49,910 bases of DNA from Scatosoma sp964504025 (GCA_964504025.1 CAZDCO010000005.1:1-49910), one strand, 5' to 3'. Numbered from the stretch's first letter, positions 8,002-17,178 are shown. A program made the numbers and translations. The notes: generated by a model from the sequence alone, not told the origin.

Positions 8002-8893
8002 TCCGCACCCACGCCAAGCAATTTTCCTCGTTCAGCTCGAAGCAATGCAGCAACTCCCCGTCCGAATACATCGTAACCTGCACTTTGCTTTCGCCGTCCG
8101 AATACCCGACGGGCACGTTCGCCTTCACCTCGTCGCCCACCGCGTAATAGACGTTTTGCAAACCCGTGATCACCCCCGAAAAGGAGTCGGAATGTGCGAT
8201 CTTCACCGTGTAACCGCCGTCGGCGTTTTGCTCGACGTTGAGTACGCGCCCGTCCGCCGCGGAGTATACGCAGCCCTTGTTTTGGAATGAGAGTACGCCT
8301 GCGGGGGAAATCGTCATTTCCACGTCCGCAAAATCGTTCACAACGTTGGAGAGGGTAAAGTCCGCATAGCCGCGATCGTCCGTTTTTGCGCTCGTTGGAT
8401 TCGTGGCGAGGGTGCGGAAGAAGGTATTGATCGCGCTGCTCGGCATAAATACGTTCGTCAAAAAGATCGCGCCGCATAACGCGCACGCCGCCGCAAACTC
8501 GATTCCCAACGCCAAACGCGCGCCCTTGGACGGGGGAGTTTCAAAACCGTCGGTGGCGTACTCTGACGCGTATCGCCTCGCCGCGGCGCGTTCCTCGTCC
8601 GAATATAACCGCACCGTGTCGATACGATCCGTTTCGCCGTCGAAGCGTACGCTGCCCTCGCTGTTCGCACTCTCCGCGAAGAGTTCCGCGTCGGCGGAAA
8701 TGTATTCTTCGGGCGGTTCGCCGTCCAAGCGGTCGTTCACGCGTGCGATTACCGATTCTTGCAAGTCGACGGGCTTGTCGGCGGTCGGGCGCGGTGCGTT
8801 GCGCACCCGCTTCGCCCGTCCTTTTTTCCGTTCTATATTCACGGTGGACACGGGAATTTCCAGCATTTCGGCGTATTCTATTTCTTGTTTCAT
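7994..8893 (-). CDS. spoIVFA: Stage IV sporulation protein FA-like, degenerate M23 (LytM) domain protein
   Basis: A 299-aa protein with a charged N-terminal region (about 1-150), one membrane segment (about 152-173, LGIEFAAACALCGAIFLTNVF) and a C-terminal LytM-fold domain (about 215-299). The zinc ligands of active M23 peptidases are not evident, as in SpoIVFA, which regulates SpoIVFB rather than cutting peptidoglycan. The call rests on this layout and on the adjacent, overlapping spoIVFB. A GGAG-type site precedes the ATG. A sigma-E-like -10 lies 41 bp upstream. Confidence 0.78.
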   Translation of the reverse strand: MKQEIEYAEMLEIPVSTVNIERKKGRAKRVRNAPRPTADKPVDLQESVIARVNDRLDGEPPEEYISADAELFAESANSEGSVRFDGETDRIDTVRLYSDEERAAARRYASEYATDGFETPPSKGARLALGIEFAAACALCGAIFLTNVFMPSSAINTFFRTLATNPTSAKTDDRGYADFTLSNVVNDFADVEMTISPAGVLSFQNKGCVYSAADGRVLNVEQNADGGYTVKIAHSDSFSGVITGLQNVYYAVGDEVKANVPVGYSDGESKVQVTMYSDGELLHCFELNEENCLAWVRSE

Positions 8894-8933
8894 AATTTCC
8901 TTTTCTCCTTGCCTTGCTTTTTTGCTCTATCCT

Positions 8934-8941
8934 ATCGTATG
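8934..8941 (-). promoter_or_regulatory. possible sigma-E-like -10 element before spoIVFA
   Basis: Minus-strand CATACGAT matches 7 of 8 positions of the remembered sigma-E -10 (CATACANT). No good sigma-E -35 is visible, so this is weak. Confidence 0.25.
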
Positions 8942-9002
8942 CCGACGACGACGGCGATAGAACGGGCGCACGGGGAAAAGGAAAAAACTTTTTTGTCGAA
9001 AA

Positions 9003-9032
9003 GGGATTGCCGCGCCTGCGGCTCGCAATGAC
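9003..9032 (-). repeat. family A half copy
   Basis: GGGATTGCCGCGCCTGCGG followed by CTCGCAATGAC. This is one end of a family A element, with the GCCTGCGGC version of the small stem. Confidence 0.7.
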
Positions 9033-9055
9033 GGAGTGAGCGACACGGCAATAGT

Positions 9056-9201
9056 GTCATTGCGAGAAGTTATACGACGAAGCAATCTCTTGCCGCGCGT
9101 ACGACAGAGTAGAGATAGGATATATTCGGTAGATATTCCAACATTATTGTTGTTCGCCGCAATTTTTTTACGAGATTGCCGCGCCTGCGGCTCGCAATGA
9201 C
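9056..9201 (-). repeat. family A repeat carrying an inserted family C segment
   Basis: The ends are GTCATTGCGAG (9056) and CTCGCAATGAC (to 9201), with GACGAAGCAATCTC at the left and GAGATTGCCGCGCC at the right. The centre (9133-9160) contains ATATTCCAACATTATTGTTG and then TTCGCCGC, which recurs near-identically in reverse at 45679-45705. Confidence 0.75.
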
Positions 9202-9212
9202 GGGCGTAAAAT

Positions 9213-9360
9213 ACAAAAAGCGTTCAGTTGCAAGCAAGGCAAGGAGCGGTGAGGGCGCGCACGAGAGGTGCGTAACCGAAACGCGACGAAGCAATCTCGT
9301 GTGGCATTGGCGGAAACCCGACAAGAGATTGCCGCGCGGCGTACCGCCGCTCGCAATGAC
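9213..9360 (+). repeat. chimeric family B / family A repeat
   Basis: It starts as family B (AAAAAGCGTTCAGTTGCAAG and the GGCAAGGAGCG core) but, after the shared CGACGAAGCAATCTCGT, continues as the right half of family A (GAGATTGCCGCGCGGCG, CTCGCAATGAC). The family B 3' arm is absent. Confidence 0.7.
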
Positions 9361-9365
9361 AAGGT

Positions 9366-9401
9366 AAAAACAAACGCGCCGTAATTACACGTTACGGCGC
9401 G
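9366..9401 (-). terminator. intrinsic terminator of engB
   Basis: A perfect 10-bp stem, CGCGCCGTAA (9375-9384) with TTACGGCGCG (9392-9401), is followed on the minus strand by TTTGTTTTT. Confidence 0.9.
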
Positions 9402-9412
9402 CTAAACTCTCT

Positions 9413-10078
9413 TTATTCCTCTTCTTCGTCGGACTCCGCTTCCGCGTCCGTTTCGGCAATCAGCCGCTGCGTTTCGATCACCGAAGCGATCTTTTGCAAC
9501 ACTTCCGCCTTGCCGTAGCCCGTTTCCGAGCTGGTCGCGAGCAAATTGTCCGTTCCCAAATACATATCGGCGGCAATGGCGCGAATATGCTCTTTCAGCT
9601 TCATCTTCGACAACTTGTCCGCTTTCGTCAGCGTTACGGTGAACGGAATGGTATGGTAGTGCAAAAATTGCAACATTTGCATATCGTCCTCGGTGGGATC
9701 GTGGCGGCTATCTGCCAACATAAACACGTGCGCAATGTCCTCGCGGCGTTGGAAAAAACTATCCAGCGTGCGCGCCCATTTGTCCTTTTCACTCTTCGAT
9801 ACGCGCGCGAACCCGTAGCCGGGCAAGTCCGCCAAAATGAACTCGCCGAAGTCAAAGTAGTTCACGAGCCGCGTTCTACCCGGTTCGCTACTCGTTTTCG
9901 CGAGCTTCTTTTGCCCTGCGAGCATATTGATAAACGAGCTTTTTCCCACGTTCGATTTACCGCACACGGCGATCATCGGCTTGTCGGGGTGAATGAACTG
10001 TTCCTCTCTCGCCGCCGAAGTGATAAACTTCGCCTGTTTGACGACGAGCGTCGGTTTTTCTTGTTTCGTTTGATACAC
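9413..10078 (-). CDS. engB: Ribosome biogenesis GTP-binding protein EngB/YsxC
   Basis: A 221-aa TrmE-Era-EngA-EngB-Septin family GTPase needed for large-subunit assembly. G1 is GKSNVGKSS, G3 is DLPGYGFA, G4 is TKAD and G5 is SSETG. The C-terminus is acidic (ESDEEEE). The start is GTG at 10078 with AGGAGG seven bases upstream; the longer in-frame upstream reading runs into the end of lon and has no ribosome site. It follows lon by 20 bp, the same lon-ysxC order as in B. subtilis, and ends at a strong terminator. Confidence 0.95.
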   Translation of the reverse strand: MYQTKQEKPTLVVKQAKFITSAAREEQFIHPDKPMIAVCGKSNVGKSSFINMLAGQKKLAKTSSEPGRTRLVNYFDFGEFILADLPGYGFARVSKSEKDKWARTLDSFFQRREDIAHVFMLADSRHDPTEDDMQMLQFLHYHTIPFTVTLTKADKLSKMKLKEHIRAIAADMYLGTDNLLATSSETGYGKAEVLQKIASVIETQRLIAETDAEAESDEEEE

Positions 10079-10098
10079 GGTAGCCTCCTTTCGTTGTT

Positions 10099-12513
10099 TT
10101 AGCCCTCGCAACGCACGCCGTCGGCAGGACGGGTACGCGGCGTAATGGGCAGCGTCGCGCCGCACTCCGCGGCAACTTCTTCTCTCTTTTCTTCCGTGCG
10201 CAGCACCGCTTCACGGAACACTTCGTCCACGCAGCTTACGGGCACGAACCGCAAATCGCGTTTCAATACTTGCGGCAAATCTTGCAAGTCCTTGACGTTC
10301 CCGACGGGCATGAGTACCGTCTTGATACCCACTCTTCTCGCCGCCAACGCCTTTTCTTTCAAACCGCCGATTGGCAGCACTTTGCCGCGCAGCGTAATCT
10401 CGCCCGTCATCGCCACATCGCCGCGCACGCTCGCCCCCGTGAGTGCGGACAGCATTGCCGTCGCCATCGTTACCCCCGCGCTCGGACCGTCCTTCGGCGT
10501 CGCGCCTTCGGGTACGTGCACGTGCAAATCCTTCTTCGTGAAATCGTCCTTCGTCAAGCCGTACTCGTTCGCGTGCGCGCGCAAATAACTCCACGCCGCC
10601 TGCGCACTCTCTTTCATCACGTCGCCCAGCTGTCCCGTCAAGCGCAAGTCGCCCTTGCCCTCGACAACAACCGCTTCCACGGTGAGCGTCGTTCCGCCGA
10701 CTGCCGTCCACGCCAGCCCGTTCACCGCGCCGACTTGCGGCAACAACGCGTTCTCGTCCACGACGAATCGCGGCGTGCCCAACCGTTTTTCCACGTCCGC
10801 CGCGCGCACTTTCGCCTGCGTTTTCCGCTTGCCCGTCGCGAACTCCACGGCGATCTTTCTACACACCGTACCGACGGTGCGTTCCAACGATCGTACGCCG
10901 GCTTCGCGCGTGTAGCCCTCCGCAATCTTTTGCAAAGCGTCCGTCGTAAAGCGGACATTCTCTTCCGTCAAACCGTTCTCCTTGCATTGCTTGGGTACGA
11001 GATACCGCTTGGCAATCTCCGTCTTTTCTTCCAAAGTATATCCCGACAGCTGCACGATCTCCATTCGATCCAACAGGGGAGTGGGGATCGTATCCGTCGA
11101 GTTTGCCGTCGTAATGAACAACACTTTGCTTAAATCGTACGGGATTTCCAAAAACCGATCGCCGAACGTACCGTTTTGTTCGGGATCGAGTGCTTCCAAC
11201 AACGCCGCCGCGGGATCGCCGTGTATATCGGACGTCATTTTATCGATTTCGTCCAACAAGAATACGGGGTTGATCGAACCTGCGATTTTCATACCGCTCA
11301 CGATCCGTCCGGGCATCGCGCCGACGTACGTACGACGGTGTCCGCGAATTTCCGCTTCGTCCCGTACGCCGCCCAAACTCATACGCACGAACTTCCTACC
11401 GAGGGCGCGCGCAATCGAACGCGCGATACTCGTCTTGCCCACGCCGGGAGGTCCGACGAAACACAAAATGGGGGCTTTCATATCCTTTTTCAGCTGCAAC
11501 ACGGCAAGGTATTCTACGATCCGTTCCTTGATCTTTTCCATACCGTAGTGATCGGCGTCGAGTACCGCCGCGCAATCGGCGACGTTTGCGGTATCCTCCG
11601 TCCTTTCCGTCCAAGGCAGGGCGAGCACTTGATCCAAATAGTTGGTGATCACCGCGTATTCGGGAGAAGAGGGGGCGGTCTTTAACAACCGATCGGCTTC
11701 CGTCAAGCACTTTTCTTCCGCCTCTTCGGGCATACCCTTGGCGAGAATTTTCTCGCGGTAAATATCCGCGTCCTTGCCGTCCTCGCCGAGCTCCGTGCGA
11801 ATCGCCTTGATTTGCTCGCGGAAAAAATAGTCCTTTTGCCCTTTATCGATCGCCGTACGTACCGACTGCGCGATCTTTCTTTCCACTTTGGAAATTTCCA
11901 GCTCGTCGTTTAAGCTGCGCTCTAAAAGTCGCAACCGTTTCACGACGTCCGCTTCGATCAAAATTTGTTGTTTGACTTCCGTCGTCAGGCGCATTTCCGA
12001 CGCTGCCACGTCCACATATTCGTCCGCGTTCGTCATCTCTTCCAGCTTCGCCGCCGTATCCCGTCCCATCTTGCCTTCCACGGCAAGTACGTCTTTGACG
12101 AGTGCTTTCACCGTCCGCAAATGCGCTTCCTGCAACACGTATTCGCCCTCGATCGGCGTGATTTCTTCCGCGAGTGCGGAAAAGAATCCGTCCGTCGTTT
12201 GCACGCGGTCGATCTTCGCGCGGTATAAACATTCGCAAAGTACGCGCACGACGTTGCTTCCCGACGTCCGAGATACCTGTTTCACACGCGCCACGCAGCC
12301 CGAATCGTAAAAGTCCGCTTCGGTGATATTTTCCTGTTCCGCTTTCCGTTGGGTGCATAAAATCAGCAATTTGTCCTCGGCGCTTTCCGCGCGCGCAAGC
12401 GCGAGCATCGTCGATTCGCGCCCGATTTCAAAAGAGATAGAAAGGTGCGGAAACGCCACCCGTCCGCGCAAGGGCACGACGGGCAACAACGCTTTTTTCG
12501 TTTTTTCTTTCAC
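10099..12513 (-). CDS. lon: ATP-dependent protease LonA
   Basis: An 804-aa Lon protease with the full order: N-terminal substrate-binding domain (about 1-200), helical region, AAA+ module with Walker A GPPGVGKT near 350 and LLDEIDKM, and a C-terminal Ser-Lys protease domain with the nucleophile in KDGPSAGVTM. It degrades misfolded and regulatory proteins in the cytosol. I take GTG at 12513 as the start because GGAG lies nine bases upstream. The ATG at 12528 overlaps that site and has no Shine-Dalgarno of its own. It is divergent from ftsH and cotranscribed with engB. Confidence 0.95.
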   Translation of the reverse strand: MKEKTKKALLPVVPLRGRVAFPHLSISFEIGRESTMLALARAESAEDKLLILCTQRKAEQENITEADFYDSGCVARVKQVSRTSGSNVVRVLCECLYRAKIDRVQTTDGFFSALAEEITPIEGEYVLQEAHLRTVKALVKDVLAVEGKMGRDTAAKLEEMTNADEYVDVAASEMRLTTEVKQQILIEADVVKRLRLLERSLNDELEISKVERKIAQSVRTAIDKGQKDYFFREQIKAIRTELGEDGKDADIYREKILAKGMPEEAEEKCLTEADRLLKTAPSSPEYAVITNYLDQVLALPWTERTEDTANVADCAAVLDADHYGMEKIKERIVEYLAVLQLKKDMKAPILCFVGPPGVGKTSIARSIARALGRKFVRMSLGGVRDEAEIRGHRRTYVGAMPGRIVSGMKIAGSINPVFLLDEIDKMTSDIHGDPAAALLEALDPEQNGTFGDRFLEIPYDLSKVLFITTANSTDTIPTPLLDRMEIVQLSGYTLEEKTEIAKRYLVPKQCKENGLTEENVRFTTDALQKIAEGYTREAGVRSLERTVGTVCRKIAVEFATGKRKTQAKVRAADVEKRLGTPRFVVDENALLPQVGAVNGLAWTAVGGTTLTVEAVVVEGKGDLRLTGQLGDVMKESAQAAWSYLRAHANEYGLTKDDFTKKDLHVHVPEGATPKDGPSAGVTMATAMLSALTGASVRGDVAMTGEITLRGKVLPIGGLKEKALAARRVGIKTVLMPVGNVKDLQDLPQVLKRDLRFVPVSCVDEVFREAVLRTEEKREEVAAECGATLPITPRTRPADGVRCEG

Positions 12514-12666
12514 AGTACAATTCTCCATATATTTATATTTACCCGATTTAAAACGCTCTTAAACAACGCGCGCGTAAACTCTCCGAAAAAACACCGACGT
12601 CGCCGCAAAAAAATGTGTAAAGTTTGTGAATGTTTGTTAAATGTTTCCATCCGACGACGGAAACGC

Positions 12667-12696
12667 TTGCAAAAAAGTAAAATTCTATGCTAAAAT
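12667..12696 (+). promoter_or_regulatory. promoter of ftsH
   Basis: TTGCAA (12667-12672), 18 bp, TAAAAT (12691-12696), 100 bp upstream of the ftsH start in an AT-rich divergent region. Confidence 0.65.
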
Positions 12697-12795
12697 ATAG
12701 ACGATAAAACGATTTTTTGTTTATTCCCTTTACGCAAAGGGTATAAATAAAGTACGTTACGAACCAAACTGTATTATAAAAGGAGTATCAACACT

Positions 12796-14772
12796 TTGAG
12801 TAAGAAAGCGAAAACCACACTTTGGATCATTCTCGCCGTCGTTGCCGTCGTGCTCGTCGGCTTGGTCGTATCCGACGTTATCAATCGGGGACAGGAATTG
12901 AAATTTAGCGAGTTCCTCCTCAAATTACAAAACGGGGAAATCAACCAACTGTACGTAGATGCCTACAACTGGACGGGATATGCCGTGAACGCCGAAGGTA
13001 CGATCACCGCGAAATTTACGGCGGTTGCCTCTTCGATCTACGGTCTCAGCGACTACAACGAGCTGAAAGAATTGATCGGCGAAGGCCCGTTTATGAACTT
13101 GGATATCACCCTTGCCGATCCCAACGCAGGCAGCATTTGGTCCAGTTTGTTGCCCCTCGTCAGCATCGTCTTGGTCGGCGTCATGTTCTTCCTGCTCCTG
13201 CGCGGCGCAGGCGGTTCGGGCAACCCGAACATGAACCTTGGCAAAAACAAGGCGCACATGCAAAACAACTTGAAAGTCCGTTTCTCCGACGTCGCAGGCG
13301 CGGAAGAGGAAAAGGAAGAATTGCAAGAAGTGGTCGATTTTTTGAAATCGCCCCGTAAGTTCTCCGCACTCGGCGCGAGAATTCCCTCGGGCGTGCTGCT
13401 CGTAGGTCCTCCTGGCACGGGTAAAACGCTGTTCGCGAAAGCGGTGGCAGGCGAGGCAGGCGTACCCTTCTTCTCCGTTTCCGGTTCGGACTTCGTGGAA
13501 ATGTACGTCGGCGTAGGTGCGAAGCGCGTACGCGAACTCTTCGATATGGCGAAGAAAAATCAGCCTTGTATCATCTTTATCGACGAAATCGACGCCGTAG
13601 GTCGTCGCCGCGGCGCAGGCTTGGGCGGCGGACACGACGAACGCGAACAAACGCTCAACCAAATTCTCGTACAAATGGACGGCTTTGAGAGCAACGAGGG
13701 GATCATCGTCATGGCGGCAACCAACCGCGCGGATATTCTCGATCCCGCACTCCTTCGCCCCGGTCGTTTCGACAGACAAATCAACGTGAACCTGCCCGAC
13801 GTCAAGGGACGGGAACAAATTTTGAAAGTGCACGCGAGAAACAAACCTATGTCGCCCGAAGTCAACTTCAAAACGGTGGCGCGGATCACCGCAGGGTTCT
13901 CGGGCGCGGAGCTTGCCAACCTCTTGAACGAGGCGGCGATTTTGGCGGCGCGCGCAGGCAAAAAGACGATCGGCAACCTCGAATTGTACGACGGTATCAA
14001 CAAAGTGTTGATGGGTCCGCAAAAGAAGAGTCGCGTCGTTACCGAATCGGACAAACGCTGCACGGCGTATCACGAATCGGGGCACGCGGTACTCGCTTGT
14101 CTTTGCAAGCATTGCGATCCCGTTCACGAAGTGTCTATCATTCCTCGCGGCAGAGCGGCAGGGTATACGATGACTCGTCCCGAAACGGACGACAACGACG
14201 TTTCCTACAACAAGCTCGTGGATAACATTTGTATGTCCCTCGGCGGCAGAGTCGCCGAAGAGTTGGTCATTCAAGACGTTACGACGGGCGCGAGCGCGGA
14301 CTTGCAACACGTATCCGATTTGGCGCGCCGTATGGTTACGCAATGGGGTATGAGTGAAAAATTAGGCTTGGTCGCGTACGATTCCGATCAACCCGTGTTT
14401 ATGGGTATGGAATACGGCAATCAAGGTCGCGGCGGCTATTCGCAAGAAACGGCGGCGACGATCGACGCGGAAATTCGCCGTTTGGTTTCCGAAGCGCACG
14501 CGCGCGCAACCAAACTCCTGAAAGAAAACCGTTCGATTATGGACAATATGTCCCGCGTTTTGGTGGAAAAGGAAACGATCTACACCGAAGAAGTGCAAAT
14601 GCTCATGAAGGGCGCGGACTATAAAGAAGTGATCGCGTATATGGACGAGAAGGAGAGTGCGCACCGCGACAATCCATTCGCTTACGCCACCCGTCCGACG
14701 AGCGAACATATCGTAACCGAACCGAACGAAAAGACGGAAAACATCGAAGATACGGACGATACGAACGCGTAA
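12796..14772 (+). CDS. ftsH: ATP-dependent zinc metalloprotease FtsH
   Basis: A 658-aa membrane-anchored AAA+ protease. Transmembrane segments are at about 8-30 and 117-136 with a short outer domain between. Walker A GPPGTGKT is at 204-211, Walker B is IIFIDEIDA, and the second region of homology is present. The zinc motif HESGH is at 426-430. The start codon is TTG, supported by AAAAGGAG eleven bases upstream and by the correct N-terminal membrane segment. The C-terminal tail is acidic (IEDTDDTNA). It degrades membrane and some soluble proteins. Confidence 0.96.
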   Translation: MSKKAKTTLWIILAVVAVVLVGLVVSDVINRGQELKFSEFLLKLQNGEINQLYVDAYNWTGYAVNAEGTITAKFTAVASSIYGLSDYNELKELIGEGPFMNLDITLADPNAGSIWSSLLPLVSIVLVGVMFFLLLRGAGGSGNPNMNLGKNKAHMQNNLKVRFSDVAGAEEEKEELQEVVDFLKSPRKFSALGARIPSGVLLVGPPGTGKTLFAKAVAGEAGVPFFSVSGSDFVEMYVGVGAKRVRELFDMAKKNQPCIIFIDEIDAVGRRRGAGLGGGHDEREQTLNQILVQMDGFESNEGIIVMAATNRADILDPALLRPGRFDRQINVNLPDVKGREQILKVHARNKPMSPEVNFKTVARITAGFSGAELANLLNEAAILAARAGKKTIGNLELYDGINKVLMGPQKKSRVVTESDKRCTAYHESGHAVLACLCKHCDPVHEVSIIPRGRAAGYTMTRPETDDNDVSYNKLVDNICMSLGGRVAEELVIQDVTTGASADLQHVSDLARRMVTQWGMSEKLGLVAYDSDQPVFMGMEYGNQGRGGYSQETAATIDAEIRRLVSEAHARATKLLKENRSIMDNMSRVLVEKETIYTEEVQMLMKGADYKEVIAYMDEKESAHRDNPFAYATRPTSEHIVTEPNEKTENIEDTDDTNA

Positions 14773-14797
14773 TTCACGGAAAATTTAACCGTAAAAT

Positions 14798-14832
14798 AGC
14801 GGCCGACGAAATACTCGTCAGCCGCTTTCTTT
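14798..14832 (+). terminator. intrinsic terminator of ftsH
   Basis: AGCGGC (14798-14803) with GCCGCT (14821-14826), plus inner GACGA/TCGTC pairing, followed by TTCTTTATTTG. Confidence 0.75.
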
Positions 14833-14852
14833 ATTTGTTTTTCAATCGTTTT

Positions 14853-15605
14853 TTAATCGTTTTCGCCCTTCCTCACATCCGATTCGTAGTGGTTATATTG
14901 TTCGTACCGTTTGCCGAGCACTTTGCGCGCCTTAAAGTCGTTGACGACGACGCCGAGTAAATTCGCCTTGGCAAATCTAAGTTTATCGATCGAACGAGAA
15001 ATATCGCTCAAATACGTTCTTTCGTGGCGGCAAACGAGGATCGTGCCGTCTACGTGGGGAGCAATCGCCAACGCGTCCGCAACGGGCAACACGGGCGGCG
15101 TATCGATCACGACGTAATCGAACCGCTTTTTCAAGTCGGCAATCAAATTGCGCATCGCATCGCTTTCCAACAACTCGTACGGACGGGGAGAGTGCGTTCC
15201 GCAGGAAATATACGACAGTCCGTCGCACTCCTTCGTGGGGCGAATTGCCTCGTCCAACGTCGTCAAGCCCGACAGGCAATCGGCAAGCCCTACGCCCGTT
15301 TTTTCGTGAAAGAAACGCGCCGTTCTACCCTTGCGAATGTCGGCGTCCACGAGCACGACTTTCGCGTTCGACGCGGCGAGCGTCAACGCCAAATTCACCG
15401 CCACCGTCGTCTTTCCGTCGGCAGGGTACGCCGACGTCAAAAGCACCGCCACGCCCTCGCCCTTGTTCGTGCGCGGCATGGATACGGTCAGGGAAAGTTT
15501 CAAATTGCGGAACGCCTCTTCCGAAACGAACGAGCCGCCGCGAGTCAGCAACCGCTCTACCCGACGTTCTTCCGTTGTTACCGTCTTTTTCTTGAAAATA
15601 CTCAT
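14853..15605 (-). CDS. CpsD/CapB-family tyrosine-protein kinase (BY-kinase)
   Basis: A 250-aa bacterial tyrosine kinase of the P-loop type. Walker A is AYPADGKTT (about 63-71), Walker A' is VVLVDADIRKGR, and Walker B is VIDTPP. The C-terminus has a tyrosine cluster (RYEQYNHYESDV), the usual autophosphorylation site. It needs a membrane Wzz-type partner for activity, and that partner is encoded directly upstream with a 4-bp ATGA overlap. GGGGGTGG precedes the start. Such pairs normally control exopolysaccharide or capsule export, but no glycosyltransferase or flippase gene is in the window. Confidence 0.9.
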   Translation of the reverse strand: MSIFKKKTVTTEERRVERLLTRGGSFVSEEAFRNLKLSLTVSMPRTNKGEGVAVLLTSAYPADGKTTVAVNLALTLAASNAKVVLVDADIRKGRTARFFHEKTGVGLADCLSGLTTLDEAIRPTKECDGLSYISCGTHSPRPYELLESDAMRNLIADLKKRFDYVVIDTPPVLPVADALAIAPHVDGTILVCRHERTYLSDISRSIDKLRFAKANLLGVVVNDFKARKVLGKRYEQYNHYESDVRKGEND

Positions 15606-16678
15606 CTTTCCACCCCCGTCGATTGTTCTTCGTCGTCCATCGTCGGAATGACGCCCAAGACGGGTACGTTCAGTCCGCCTGCTATCTGTTCGATCGAACG
15701 CAAACGCTTGTCCGAACGATCGATCGCGATCACTACGATACAAGCCGCCAACAACGCGACGAACCCGACTACCACGCCGTATTTCACGACGGTGGAGAGG
15801 GTGTACCCTTCGTTCGTTTCCGTCACTTGGTCGTTACGCGTCGTCTTGTTGCAACGCGTACCGCTATATCCCGTGGGTACGGTCGTTACCTCGACTACGA
15901 ACACGGGCAACACTTCGTTCACTTTTTTATACAAGGCCTCGGCTGCCGCCTTATCGTTCAACACGGAAATTTCCACGTAGATAAAGCTACGCGCAAAACT
16001 CTCCGAACCGGTAACGCTGCTCGAACTCTTGGAATAGGAGTAGCTCACGCACGCGTTATTGCGCGCGATCAATTTTTTCGAGGAGGGGAAGTTGCCCCAA
16101 ACGGCAACCGCCGCGTCCGTCTTTTTCGTAACGGCTTCCGCCGCCGCCGAAACCGCCTTTGCCGCGGTATTTTTCGCCGCTTCCAACTGCGCTTTGTTTT
16201 CTTCCGTCGCCGTCAGGCAAGCGTTTTCCGCCGCTTCCAACGCCGCACGCGCCGCCGTCAATGCCGTTTGCGCGTTCTCCGCTTCGGCAATCGCCGCTTT
16301 CAACGTTGCGTCGTCGATCAACGCGTTGCCGTCCTTGTCCCTCGGCAAGCCGTCCGCGTCCAACTCTAACCGCTCGGCAAACTGTTCCGAATTTAAGAGC
16401 GTAACGATCGTTTCCATAACTTGCACGCCGTACGCACCGTATACCGCGTATTGGCTGTCGCTATCGTTCGTACCCTCCGTTTCGCGCGTGGGGTTGATGA
16501 AATATTCTAACCGCGTACCGTAGTAGTGTACGTTGTACGACCTTGCGTACCCGAACGCCGCGCCGCAAACTACGCCGACCAGCAGCACGACGATGAGTAA
16601 TTGCAGCTTACGCAACAACAATCTGCATACGTCGCCCAAACTAAATTCTTCTCTCGTGCTCATCTCTTGTTCACCCAT
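15602..16678 (-). CDS. Wzz/CpsC-type chain-length determinant and kinase-activator protein
   Basis: A 358-aa membrane protein with two terminal membrane segments (about 28-49 and near residue 310-330) enclosing an outer domain, the Wzz layout. The middle (about 120-190) is very rich in alanine and glutamate and probably a coiled coil, longer than in short CpsC proteins. The C-terminal cytosolic tail would activate the overlapping tyrosine kinase. The start ATG at 16678 has AAGGAG upstream, and a consensus promoter lies 44-72 bp before it. It forms a two-gene operon with the kinase. Confidence 0.85.
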   Translation of the reverse strand: MGEQEMSTREEFSLGDVCRLLLRKLQLLIVVLLVGVVCGAAFGYARSYNVHYYGTRLEYFINPTRETEGTNDSDSQYAVYGAYGVQVMETIVTLLNSEQFAERLELDADGLPRDKDGNALIDDATLKAAIAEAENAQTALTAARAALEAAENACLTATEENKAQLEAAKNTAAKAVSAAAEAVTKKTDAAVAVWGNFPSSKKLIARNNACVSYSYSKSSSSVTGSESFARSFIYVEISVLNDKAAAEALYKKVNEVLPVFVVEVTTVPTGYSGTRCNKTTRNDQVTETNEGYTLSTVVKYGVVVGFVALLAACIVVIAIDRSDKRLRSIEQIAGGLNVPVLGVIPTMDDEEQSTGVER

Positions 16679-16721
16679 ATTTTTCTCCTTACGCACGCCT
16701 TTTCCTCGGCGTACCGTATTT

Positions 16722-16750
16722 ATTATACCACCGATTGTAAAAAATGTAAA
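16722..16750 (-). promoter_or_regulatory. promoter of the wzz-kinase operon
   Basis: Minus strand: TTTACA (16750-16745), 17 bp, TATAAT (16727-16722). Confidence 0.75.
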
Positions 16751-16810
16751 GGGGTTTTTCAAATTTTGCGCCCCGTTCCCGAAAAGAAAAACGGACGGAC
16801 TACCCTTCGG

Positions 16811-16846
16811 GGGATTGCCACGCGGCGTGCCGCCGCTCGCAATGAC
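16811..16846 (-). repeat. family A half copy
   Basis: GGGATTGCCACGCGGCG, TGCCGCCG, CTCGCAATGAC: the right end of a family A element only. Confidence 0.7.
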
Positions 16847-16905
16847 GGGGCGTAGCGACGAGCGAAAAGACGGGAGTAGCGTCGTGTGCCTTCGCAAAAA
16901 TACCG

Positions 16906-16919
16906 TCAACGCATACCTG
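16906..16919 (-). repeat. near copy of the GGCAGGTATGCGTTGA motif, minus orientation
   Basis: TCAACGCATACCTG on the plus strand; the last two bases of the 16-mer differ. Confidence 0.5.
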
Positions 16920-16943
16920 TATACCCCGTTTTCCCTTGTTTTT

Positions 16944-17026
16944 GTGAGGAGTGTAACGACGAAGCAATCTCTTGCAGCTATACCGAACACGAGATTGCCG
17001 CGCGGCGTACCGCCGCTCGCAATGAC
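16944..17026 (-). repeat. family A repeat
   Basis: GTGAGGAGTGTAACGACGAAG and CAATCTC at the left, GAGATTGCCGCGCGGCG and CTCGCAATGAC at the right. The first few bases of the left end have decayed. Confidence 0.75.
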
Positions 17027-17035
17027 AAGGTAAAC

Positions 17036-17140
17036 AAAAAGCGGTTAGTTGCAAGCAAGGCAAGGAACGGCGAACGAGCGTACACGGAAGTACGTGAGTG
17101 AGCCGCGACGAAGCATTGCGTAGCAAATAACCGCTTTTTT
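17036..17140 (-). repeat. family B repeat with near-perfect terminal stem
   Basis: AAAAAGCGGTTAGTTGC (17036-17052) is complementary to GCAAATAACCGCTTTTT (17123-17139) with a single mismatch. T-runs at both outer edges make it a plausible bidirectional terminator, here placed 38 bp beyond the small gene that ends at 17179. Confidence 0.8.
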
Positions 17141-17178
17141 ATTCCGAAGGGTGTGTGAACTTGTTTAATAATGATCCG

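Noticed and set aside
12925..14343. 472-codon open frame antisense to ftsH
   Set aside because: Same codon-bias effect as for tig; His/Arg/Phe-rich and without domain or ribosome site.
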